In this document: in pieces, positions 1 through 7,093 of the stretch
Numbering within the stretch: the first letter of the stretch is position 1
Layout: every line of letters begins with the position of its first letter
Position numbers and translations under genes: made by a program
Assembly (NCBI GenBank): GCA_027943245.1
Contig: JANDJZ010001381.1
Span: 1-10,785 of the forward strand
Source of the DNA: Acanthamoeba sp. SK_2022b
Lineage: Eukaryota; Discosea; Longamoebia; Acanthamoebidae
DNA length: 10,785 bases
Reading direction: 5' to 3'
The notes under the pieces: generated by a model
The model's database searches: none
Seen by the model: the letters and a program-made list of their open reading frames with translations, nothing else
What the model was told of the DNA's origin: nothing

Positions 1-87
1 TGTGTGCGTATGTGTGTGATGTCAGCGCCACGCCACAACGCACACGACACACACACACACACACCACACGAGGAGAGCACGACGCAC
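1..87 (-). other. Probable intron of the left-edge gene, CA-rich
   Basis: Read on the minus strand this begins GTGCGT, a common donor in this window, and then becomes TG-rich, with a CA array on the plus strand at about 46-63. No acceptor is visible before the edge. The translated frame here (VCVCVVCVV) is typical of a read-through microsatellite, so I treat it as non-coding. Confidence 0.45.
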
Positions 88-990
88 CGACAGAATGCGG
101 CGTCGGACGGGCGGTGGCGCCCTCTCCCTCTCGCGCGTCGTCGACTTCTTTGCTCGTTTCGCCTTCCGCTCCTCCTCCTCATCTTCGCTCTCCTCCTCCT
201 CCTCCTCCTGTCCCGCCGCCTCCTCCTCCGCCTTCTCTGCCTGCCATCGCCGCCGAGCGGCCGCCGAGGTCGTGGACGAATTGGACGACGCGGGTCGGGG
301 GGCGGTCTCCCCTCGAGCCCGCCCGGGGCGGTGGCCGTTGGACGGCGACGCCCGCGGGGGAGGAGCTCCCTCTTGGCCCTCGTCGGAGCCGAGGAAGTCG
401 TCGTCGTCTTGAAATCTGATCTGCACGCGCTCAGAGGCGGCGGGCGCTGGCCGCGAGGAGGAGGAGGTGGACCTGACGACGTTGGATCGCGACGAGGGCA
501 AGCGACGCATCGACGATAATGAAGAAGAAGAAGATGACGACGACGATGAGCGTGAAGCAGCGGACGTAGAGGAGCGTGCTGCAGTCGATGCGGCTGGTGG
601 CTTGCGTCGCGGTGCAGACGCTCCTGTGCTTCCATTTGACGCCAATTGTTTATCATCTTGCTCAGCGTCGTCGCCGCTCGACGTCTCCTCGTCTTCCTCC
701 TCTTCACTGCCCTCGCTGCGTGGTTTCTCTCGTCGCTGATTCCAATTTGACGTCCCCCCGCGTTTAATTCGCGTTAATTGTTTCTTGGGCTCATCGTGGG
801 CAGCCGGAGGCTTCTGCCTGGCCGAGGGTGCAGTGCTGCCCATTTCCTCTATGGCGAGGAAGTTGAGAATGTCGTCATCGTCCACTTCCTCCTCGCCCTC
901 CTTCATCATCTTGTTGCCTGGCCCAGCTTGTGGTTTGGTGAATGATTTGCTTGCAACTTTTCTGGTTGTTCCTGGAATTATGAAAATCAT
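88..990 (-). CDS. Low-complexity Ser/Glu-rich, probably nuclear protein, 5' part
   Basis: I do not recognise this gene. An open frame runs leftward from an ATG at 990 for 301 codons to a likely GTGCGT donor at 87, after which the frame enters a CA/TG-rich stretch that looks intronic, so the gene continues beyond the left edge. From the 990 start the protein has an acidic segment with DDDDILNFLAIEE (about residues 36-48), further acidic stretches, a long serine run, an FQDDDDFLGSDEG patch, and a Glu-rich helix followed by the basic cluster RKAKRAKK, which resembles a nuclear localisation signal. The composition suggests a disordered nuclear protein; that is inference. The start is uncertain: two adjacent ATGs at 909 and 906 begin MMKEGEEE and would be equally good. 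The open frame continues upstream to 1080, but that part is antisense to exon 1 of the next gene and has no ATG. A real but unspecified gene is likely; its exact ends are not certain. Confidence 0.55.
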
Positions 991-1010
991 TAAATAAAAC
1001 AAAACAAATA
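991..1010. promoter_or_regulatory. 20-bp A-rich gap between divergent start codons
   Basis: An A-rich 20-bp stretch separates the ATG at 1011 (plus gene) from the outermost ATG at 990 (minus gene). It is too short for two independent promoters and 5' UTRs, so the two genes share control sequence, or their promoters lie in each other's 5' region, or the minus gene really starts at 906-909, leaving about 100 bp. Confidence 0.4.
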
Positions 1011-2269
1011 ATGGAGGCACAGGCAGAAGACAGCGCCACAATCTTTGTGTCGATTCCGAGCTACCGCGATCCAGGTGCACCTGGAGGGCTCTTGTTCAAA
1101 TCTTTCGGTTTTTTATTTATATTTTTTATTTATATACATGCACAAATTAAAACATTTTAATTCAAATCTTACTCAGAGCTGGTGCACACCGTGAGGGATC
1201 TGTTGCGCAAGGCACACCGCCCAGAGCGCGTTTTCGTAGGCATATGTTGGCAGTGGCGGCCCGACCAAGATCAGCCCTACGTCGATGAATTCGAACGATT
1301 TCTGGCCGAAGAGGAAGAAGATGGCGACGCCCTGGCGTCCGGCACTACCTCTGGCGCACGACCGACGCCCACCAAGCGGCGGGTTCGCATCGCGTGGGTC
1401 GACTGGCGCGAGGCGCGCGGGCCCTGCCACGCCCGGCGAGTGGCCCAGTCCCTCTACGCCAACGAGCACTACCACCTGGCGCTGGACTCGCACATGCGCT
1501 TCATTCCTCGGTACACGCCTCAGCAGCTCGGCCCAGCGCGCGCGCGTGCTTGTGTGCGTGTGCGTTTCTCATCGATCGAGGTGGCAGGTGGGACTCGGTG
1601 CTGATCGACCTGCTCGCTCGCTGTCCGTCGCCCAAGCCTCTGCTGACGGCCTACCCGGCGCCCTACCTTCGCCCCGACAGCGTCACCACCGACCCGCGGC
1701 CTCCCTTCCTCTGCGCCCGCGAGTTCGGGGCCGACGACGGCATGCTGCGCACATGCGGGAAGCTGCTCCGCCTGCCCCTGCCCGCCGCCGCCGCCGGTGG
1801 CAAGAACGGGGAGCCCGCACGGGGCAAGCCTGGGCCTGGGCCGCTTCCTTCGCTGTTCTGGGCTTCGGGCTTCAGCTTCTCGCGGGCCGACGTGTTGCAG
1901 GTGTGTGCATGCGTGTGGTGTGTGTGTGTGCGCGCGCGCGCGTGAGTGTGTGCGTGTGCGTGTGTGTATGTGCGTGTGCGTGTGTGAGAGTGCGCGCATG
2001 TGACAAATGTGTGGCATTGCGTTGGTGGTTGGTGGTGGGGAGGGCAGGAGGTGCCCTACGATCCGCATCTCCCGTTCCTGTTCTTTGGGGAGGAGAGCAG
2101 CATGGCCGCCCGCCTGTGGACGCACGGCTGGGACTTCTTCTCTCCGCCGCACCACGTCATCTTCCACCTGTGGAGCAGGTGCGTCCAGCCCCACGCAACG
2201 CCACAACGCCAACGCTCACCTTGCGCTTCGCTTCACATAACTTGCGCGCCTGCGCGCGTGTGTGCGTGT

Positions 2270-2327
<58 letters not shown>

Positions 2328-2814
2328 TCGGTTGCTAGGTCGTACCGACCCACGTTCTGGGAGGTGGAGGACAGGGAGAGGCTCAAGGAGCGGTCGCTGC
2401 GCCGCGTGCGGTGCCTCCTCGACGCCACGCCCCGCGACCGGGTCGAGGACGAGTGCCTGGCCGAACTCGATCGCTACGGCCTCGGTCGAGCGCGTTCGCT
2501 GGAAGAGTTCCAGCAGCACGCGGGCGTCGACTTCAAGACGCGACAGATACAGGATAAGGTGTGTGCGCGTACGTGGTCAGCAACAGCGGGGAGGAGCGGT
2601 TGGTGGTGGTGGTCAGGTGGCGGCGGTGGCGGTGGTGGTGGTGGTGATGGTGGTGCTGACGCGCTCCTCTCCGCAACGTGACCAGGCAAAGTGGGGCGGG
2701 CTCCCGCCCACGATGTTCGTGGAGGGGCTGGCCCAGTTCGCGCTCTCGCTCGCCGGTCTCTCGCTCGACTTGTCGGCCCCGGCGAGCGTGGCCACGACAG
2801 AAGGCGAGGACTAG
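1011..2814 (+). CDS. GT60 UDP-GlcNAc:polypeptide (Skp1-type hydroxyproline) GlcNAc-transferase
   Basis: Predicted to transfer GlcNAc from UDP-GlcNAc to protein hydroxyproline or Ser/Thr; the best-known member modifies Skp1 in Dictyostelium. Exons: 1011-1074, 1177-1510, 1588-1900, 2048-2178, 2339-2558, 2686-2814. All five introns are GT-AG and in phase, giving 396 aa. The catalytic domain starts at once: [20 protein letters not shown] at residues 10-29 (split by intron 1), then [12 protein letters not shown] (37-48). DSHMRF (125-130) probably stands at the metal/nucleotide-sugar site. [15 protein letters not shown] (239-253) and WTHGWDFF (261-268) are hallmark blocks, followed by RPTFWEV. There is no signal peptide or membrane anchor, so the enzyme is probably cytoplasmic like Skp1 Gnt1. 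An acidic, low-complexity insert sits at about residues 64-86. Family assignment is firm; Skp1 as substrate is inference, because GT60 paralogues exist. The ATG at 1011 is chosen because only this exon supplies the conserved N-terminus in the right phase. Confidence 0.92.
1901..2047 (+). repeat. Intron 3 of the GT60 gene with interrupted TG array and CG run
   Basis: The intron begins GTGTGTGCATGCG directly after the donor and holds imperfect TG repeats to about 1988, interrupted by an alternating CG run at about 1930-1942. Alternating purine-pyrimidine DNA of this kind can adopt Z-form. The acceptor is GGGCAG at 2047. Confidence 0.85.
2179..2338 (+). repeat. Intron 4 of the GT60 gene with long TG microsatellite
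   Basis: The donor GTGCGT at 2179 and acceptor TTGCTAG at 2338 frame a 160-bp intron. A TG array, pure from about 2279 to 2326 and imperfect from about 2258, occupies its 3' half and ends 12 bp before the acceptor, where a polypyrimidine tract would be expected. Confidence 0.88.
2559..2685 (+). repeat. Intron 5 of the GT60 gene with GGT/TGG triplet array
   Basis: This 127-bp GT-AG intron contains a G-rich (GGT)n/(GGC)n array at about 2604-2655. Such spaced GG runs could form a G-quadruplex in the transcript (inference). The acceptor is GACCAG at 2685. Confidence 0.8.
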
Positions 2815-3080
2815 GCAGCGGCAGGCCCACAACCTCGCCGAGGCCTCGTCAATGCGCGTGTAAACCAGAAAGAATGATGTGAACTAACGCCTGTGGGCGG
2901 TAGGCCCCACTTGATGCGATCCACACAAATGGCAAAGAAACAGTAGGCAACGTTTAAAGGCATGTACATCTTTACTTCATCTTTTCCAGAGCTCCTCTAC
3001 GCAGAGCAAGCCAACATAACCAACTCACGACGTTATATACAAGGTAGGAGGACGATACGCCTCCCTCGTCTTGGTCCTCC
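2815..3080. other. Convergent 3' intergenic region
   Basis: This 266-bp gap separates the stop codons of the GT60 gene (plus) and the flavin reductase (minus), so it should hold both 3' UTRs. I see no AATAAA on either strand, no credible ORF and no repeat. A TGTAAA lies at about 2859 on the plus strand, but its role is unknown. Confidence 0.6.
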
Positions 3081-3830
3081 CTAGGCGTTGCGCACAAGCC
3101 TGCTGGCCTTCTTCTGCTCCCTCTCGCGTCGCTTGTGGTCCTTCAGCGCAGCCTTCAGCTCCGCCTTGCTCCATTCCTTCGCCTCCACGGCCTTGGCCGA
3201 GGGAGCGCCGGCTGCGGCCTCCTTGCCGGCGTTGAGGCGCATGGTCCACTGGACGAGGGCCTCGAGCAGGGCCTTGACCTGGTCGCGCGTGGGCTCGTCG
3301 ATGAGGTCTCCCGTGTCGGCGTCGGTGATCTGTTTGCCGCCCCACAGGTTGACGTTGACCTCGGGCTTGTTGACAAAGTGCCAGTTGAGGTACACGCCCA
3401 CCTGTCGCAGGTGGTACTGCGCTCGGCTCGTGCCCATGCCGCCGCCGGCGCCCATGATGGCCACGGGCTTGCCAAAGGTGGGGAACGACGAGTAGGTGGC
3501 GTCGTCAGGTCGCGAGGCCCAGTCGATGGCGTTCTTGAGCGGGCCGGGGAGCGAGTAGTTGTACTCGGGTGTGGCGATGAGCAGCGCGTCGGCCGAGCGC
3601 AGGGCTTCGCGCCACTGCTTGACGGCACCCGTGAAGCCGTCGGCCGCCTCGAGGTCCGAGTCGAAGAGGGGCAGCTTGCCCACGAGCTCGGTCACGATGG
3701 TGACCTCCACGCCGGGCATCGAGCGGGCGAGCTGCTGAGCAGCGCGGACGAGCCCGGCGTTTGCCGAGGCGTCGCGGATGGAGCCGGCAAAGGCGGCGAT
3801 CTTGATGGTGTTCTTGCTAGTGGCGCTCAT
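3081..3830 (-). CDS. NAD(P)H-dependent FMN reductase (SsuE/ChrR/ArsH-like flavodoxin fold)
   Basis: Predicted flavoprotein that passes electrons from NAD(P)H to FMN, quinones, chromate or azo compounds; the natural substrate cannot be told from sequence. It is a single exon of 249 aa. FAGSIRD (residues 14-20) is the FMN-phosphate loop of the family. ATPEYNYSLPGPLKNAIDW (86-104) is the hallmark flavin-contacting block, and GAGGGMGTSRAQYHLRQ (127-143) is the next conserved loop. The core ends near residue 200, the usual family size being about 180-200. A further 49 residues, Ala/Lys-rich then strongly charged (EWSKAELKAALKDHKRRERE at 219-238), form an unusual helical tail. No mitochondrial or secretory signal is evident. 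The ATG at 3830 is the first in frame and sits directly before the conserved core. Codon use is GC-rich like its neighbours. The absence of introns and the wide bacterial distribution of this family would fit old lateral transfer, but this is not shown by the sequence. Confidence 0.93.
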   Translation of the reverse strand: MSATSKNTIKIAAFAGSIRDASANAGLVRAAQQLARSMPGVEVTIVTELVGKLPLFDSDLEAADGFTGAVKQWREALRSADALLIATPEYNYSLPGPLKNAIDWASRPDDATYSSFPTFGKPVAIMGAGGGMGTSRAQYHLRQVGVYLNWHFVNKPEVNVNLWGGKQITDADTGDLIDEPTRDQVKALLEALVQWTMRLNAGKEAAAGAPSAKAVEAKEWSKAELKAALKDHKRREREQKKASRLVRNA

Positions 3831-4112
3831 TGCTGTTTGTGTTGAGTACGGCAGGTGTTGCTATTGCGATGTTGTGAGTGAATTGTCCATAAGTGATGGC
3901 TATGGGTCACTTTTATCCCTTGAGAGAGAGCCTTCCCGACGCAATCACGAACCGGCGGCCGCCAGCCCTTCGCCGGGCCGAAACAAGTTTGAGCTTCCCG
4001 AATCAGCGAAATTTCCCAACTCCGCAAACACATTCCAACAATGTTGGTATGGCCAACATGTTGGCGGGAACGGCCTGAAGAAAGATTGTATTGGTGGTGT
4101 TCGCTTTTTGTT
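3831..4112 (-). promoter_or_regulatory. Upstream region of the FMN reductase and 3' region of Miro
   Basis: This 282-bp gap lies between the reductase start and the Miro stop codon; both genes read leftward. It must hold the reductase promoter and the Miro 3' UTR. It contains the two palindromes described separately and no convincing ORF. I cannot identify a TATA box. Confidence 0.55.
4035..4065. promoter_or_regulatory. Two adjacent palindromes, CCAACA(A)TGTTGG and GCCAACATGTTGGC
   Basis: At 4035-4047 CCAACA and TGTTGG flank one A. At 4052-4065 there is a perfect 14-bp palindrome sharing the same half-site. The centres are 17-18 bp apart, somewhat under two helical turns. The second runs into TTGGCGGGAA (4061-4070), which resembles the E2F/DP consensus. 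A paired binding site for a dimeric regulator of the reductase is plausible; this is inference. Confidence 0.45.
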
Positions 4113-5933
4113 TCAGGCTTGTTTGCTGCCCTTGAAGTGTCTGTAGAGCAGGATGCCGCCCACCAGCACTGCCACAGCTCCCAAGAGCGCCGCCTGCGGC
4201 CACGTCGGCAGCCACGGCCACTCCTGTTCTCTCCGCCGCGCCCTGCCCACACAACCAAGCGTCACGAGACACGAAAGGCAATTAAAATAAATAAATATAA
4301 ACACAAATTAAATAAAATTGCAACCAACCAAGAGGGATACGTACAGCTGGTGGGCCTTGATGAGAAGGGTCGAGTAGCTGGTGAACGCCTCCAAGTGGAT
4401 TCCGTTCTCGCTCAGGTCCGGCACCGCCGCTCCGTCCTTGTGTGTGGCCACCACTCCACACGTGAGCAGAGCACAACACAACACGCGCGCGCGCGCGCGC
4501 TCAGGCAGGTGTCGCGTGCGGTACCGTGTGGTTGAGGGCCAAGTGCAGGACGGGCGTGTCGCGGTTCCTGCAGGCGAGGTTGAGCTCCGAGCCCGCGTGG
4601 GCCGTGTTGCTGAGACTTCGCGAGTCGGTGGGGTCGTAGAGCACGACGACCAGCGACGCCTCGTGCAGGCGCGTGTTCAGGGCCTCCGTCTCCCCGAGCT
4701 CGTACCTGCGCATCTGCTCGCCACGCGTGGTCAGCCCACACCCCGTGCACACGCACACGCGGAGGGGGGGGGGCAAGTGTACGGCGAGGTATTTCTCTGT
4801 CCCGGTGACGTCGGGAAGGGAGCCGAGCGCCACCAGGCGCGATGAACCGGAGCGAGCCGACGCGGTGGTGGTCTTGGAGGTCGAGGTCGAGGCGAGGGAC
4901 GACGACGGCTGGTCGCGCTTGCCGATGAACTCGCGCAGGAAGGCGTCGGTCAGCGCCGCCTGGCCCACGACGAGGCACAGCAGCGCGGAGGCCTCGCGGC
5001 GTGGCCTGAGCGCGAGCGCGAGCTGGGGGTCCGAGTCGAAGCCGAGCCACGCCAGGTATTCCAGCGTCGTCTTGTGATCGTGCACCGTCGTATAGCTGTA
5101 CGGTTCACGCAAACGAGCCAACCGATGCCACGTCAGCATTGGCGCGTGCATGCGCGTGCGTGGAAGTGAGCGCACCTCCACAGGGCGAGCCAGCCGCGGA
5201 GGGAGATGTGGGTGGAGTCCAGCTGGGTCGCCGTGGCGGGATCCAATTCGCCCGACGTCCACAGAGCGGGGAGCCCCGGCGCGGTGGAGAAGAGGTCGCC
5301 GAGGTCGTCTAGCGCAAGGCCCGCGCCCTTGTCAAAGGCCCGGTGGAGAGACGAGAAGAACGCCACACCGGCCTGCCCATTCACAAAAAAATGGAAAAAA
5401 ATCAATCATTAAATCTCTTTTTTTTTTCAATTTTTTGTGATTGGAAAAAAAAAACAATAAAATGGAGAAATAAAAAGGGATATTACCTGTGTAAGGTCAT
5501 AGACGTGAGACAGGGGCGGCGCGGGGAGCGAGTGGCGGATGGCCTCCAGATCCACGCGCAAGCTGTCGTCGTAGCCAAACTGGCGCAGAACTGCGGAGAG
5601 GAGGTGGGTCAGCAACGAGCTCGCCGGTCGTTGCTGGCTCCGGTCGTGACGAGGGAGGGGGGCAAAGGGTGAGAGCGTCGCACCGGTCCACGTTGTTTCG
5701 AGTCTTCCCTTTTGGATGAAGAGGTGGTGGAGAAAGAGGAAGCCGGTCAGGGTGAGGCCCTTCTCCGTGAGCCCGTTCTCCACGTTGCCCCTCACCACGT
5801 CCTTCACGCCCTGCAGCTCTGCTGGGTCGAGTGAGGCCCCGAAACAGCGCGCCTGGAACGCGTTCAGCTCATCGTCCGACAGAATCCCATCCCTGTCAAG
5901 AAACGCATCATGAGCGCTGAGTACACACACACA

Positions 5934-6003
<70 letters not shown>

Positions 6004-6474
6004 ACACACACCACACACACCTACGCGCATAGCAGAGAGAGAGAGAGAGACGGACCTGTCCTTGTCGCAGAGTTTGAAAATGCGCTTGAGCGCGGCGACG
6101 CACTCCTCGCGGAGACTTCGCGACCCCGCGTCGTAGAGCACGGCGGTGGGGTAGAGCACGGCCCGCTGAGCAAAGTAGAAGACCTCGTGCACGTTCAGAA
6201 AGCCCTTGGCGCTGCACTCTATACACGTCTCCACCTCCTGTCGAGAACCAACGCGAAGCAGCGCGAGCGCTTAGTGGGGGCGTCGCACACGGGGGGGGGG
6301 CTTCCCCAAACTTGGAGGGCGAAGCGTGAGCAACCTTGAACTCTTCCATGATCGGCTCCATGTCCTCCTGCAGCTTGGGGTTGGTGAGGTCCTCTCCTCT
6401 CAGATCGATTTTGTTTCCAACGAGGATCACCGGCACCTGCACGCCGACGAGATGAGAAGTGTTTCCTGTGTGTG

Positions 6475-6545
<71 letters not shown>

Positions 6546-7093
6546 CGGTGGGGCGCGGCATTCCTGGCGGGTGTGTCTGATGTGGCGCAGCCAATGCGTG
6601 ATGCGCTCGGCGACGTTCTCAGAGTCGGCGGCGTAGCACAGGCACACAACGTCGGCCGTACGGAGTTGCTGGTCCATCTTATGCTGGAACCGGGCTGAAG
6701 GGCGGCAAGGAGGGGAGGGCGGTTATTGTCAGACCCGCCAGAGAGAAGGACAACGCGACAATGGGAGGTGGCGACTGTACCAGAGGTGTCTACGATATGC
6801 GTGGCGACACGATCATTGGTGACCGAAGGAGGGATCGTGAGCTCAGGCACCACCTGCTCCACCTTCGCCCCACAGAATTAGAAAGCACAAAAGAATAGGG
6901 AACGAAACAGATGGGCATACCACTTCCTGAAAGGAATCGGCAAGCAGGGTGGCGATGAGGGACGTTTTGCCAGCGCCATCTGGAGGGGGGGGGGGTTTAA
7001 ACAACGTCAACAAGGCTAGATGTATCAATTCCAAGAATTGAGACGGCAAAACGAACCATCGCCAATTAAGACAATGCGCACTTGATCCTTCAT
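4113..7093 (-). CDS. Mitochondrial Rho GTPase Miro/Gem1 (RHOT family)
   Basis: Outer-mitochondrial-membrane GTPase that links mitochondria to transport motors and contributes to ER contacts. Exons on the minus strand: 7093-7057, 6979-6921, 6862-6781, 6694-6546, 6436-6335, 6237-6056, 5892-5684, 5590-5487, 5372-5176, 5095-4783, 4713-4525, 4436-4345, 4242-4113. All junctions are GT-AG and in phase, giving 614 aa (human Miro1 is 618). GTPase 1: P-loop GDDGAGKT (11-18), switch Thr41, NKID (117-120), SAK (152-154). EF-hand 1, DKDRDGILSDDE (201-212), is canonical. EF-hand 2 (about 322-333) is degenerate. In GTPase 2 (about 410-570) the P-loop position reads GQAALTDA (418-425), without GK[ST], and a Ser/Thr-rich insert follows (436-459). 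A tail anchor, ALLGAVAVLVGGILLY (590-605), precedes RHFKGSKQA. The exon 3 acceptor could alternatively lie 9 bp further in. Identification is very firm; individual splice sites are predictions. Confidence 0.95.
4437..4524 (-). repeat. Miro intron 11 with CG dinucleotide run
   Basis: This is an 88-bp GT-AG intron between exons 11 and 12. It contains an alternating CG run (about 8 repeats) at 4484-4500, adjoining ACACAACAC. Such runs are strong Z-DNA formers. The acceptor is CACAAG at 4437. Confidence 0.75.
4714..4782 (-). other. Miro intron 10, 69 bp, in frame and open
   Basis: The donor is GTACAC and the acceptor GAGCAG. Length is a multiple of three and no stop occurs in frame, so retention would add 23 residues (VHLPPPLRVCVCTGCGLTTR then GEQ). 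Removal gives the spacing seen in human Miro between the EKYL block and the VVxLVYD-like strand, so splicing is the likely main form. Confidence 0.7.
5373..5486 (-). other. Miro intron 8 with A/T homopolymer tracts
   Basis: This 114-bp intron has donor GTAATA at 5486 and acceptor GGGCAG at 5373. It holds several runs of six to nine A or T, in sharp contrast to the GC-rich exons on both sides. Confidence 0.8.
5893..6055 (-). repeat. Miro intron 6 with long CA array and GA array
   Basis: The 163-bp intron carries an almost pure CA array at 5923-6020 on the plus strand (TG in the Miro transcript) and a GA array at about 6033-6050 (CT in the transcript) just after the donor. The acceptor CTTGACAG at 5893 lies beyond a short unique stretch. 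Confidence 0.9.
6437..6545 (-). repeat. Miro intron 4 with long TG array
   Basis: This 109-bp intron has a TG array at about 6467-6542 on the plus strand, which reads as CA in the Miro transcript and starts immediately after the GTAACA donor. Its orientation relative to the transcript is opposite to that of intron 6. Confidence 0.9.

Noticed and set aside
12..739. Several plus-strand open frames rich in Pro/Arg/Ser/Asp
   Set aside because: They are antisense shadows of the low-complexity minus-strand exon; composition reflects repeated codons.
991..1080. N-terminal extension of the minus-strand open frame to 1080
   Set aside because: It begins with GTG rather than ATG and is antisense to exon 1 of the GT60 gene, whose conserved peptide and splice phase are convincing.
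1130..1142. TATA-like TTTATATACATG as a promoter and start
   Set aside because: It lies inside intron 1 of the GT60 gene; the conserved N-terminus is encoded upstream of it.
1285..2814. A 509-codon uninterrupted plus-strand frame through the GT60 gene
   Set aside because: Only its last 42 codons (exon 6) match the family. The rest passes through exons in the wrong frame and translates TG arrays.
3135..3845. 236-codon plus-strand open frame opposite the FMN reductase
   Set aside because: Antisense shadow; the minus strand encodes an unmistakable flavodoxin-fold reductase and the plus product matches nothing I know.
5923..6020. CRISPR-like or tandem-repeat array
   Set aside because: A simple dinucleotide microsatellite with no spacers, lying inside an intron.
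5864..6698. Open frames reading as Val-Cys or Thr-His repeats
   Set aside because: They are translations of intronic TG/CA arrays, flanked by verified splice sites.
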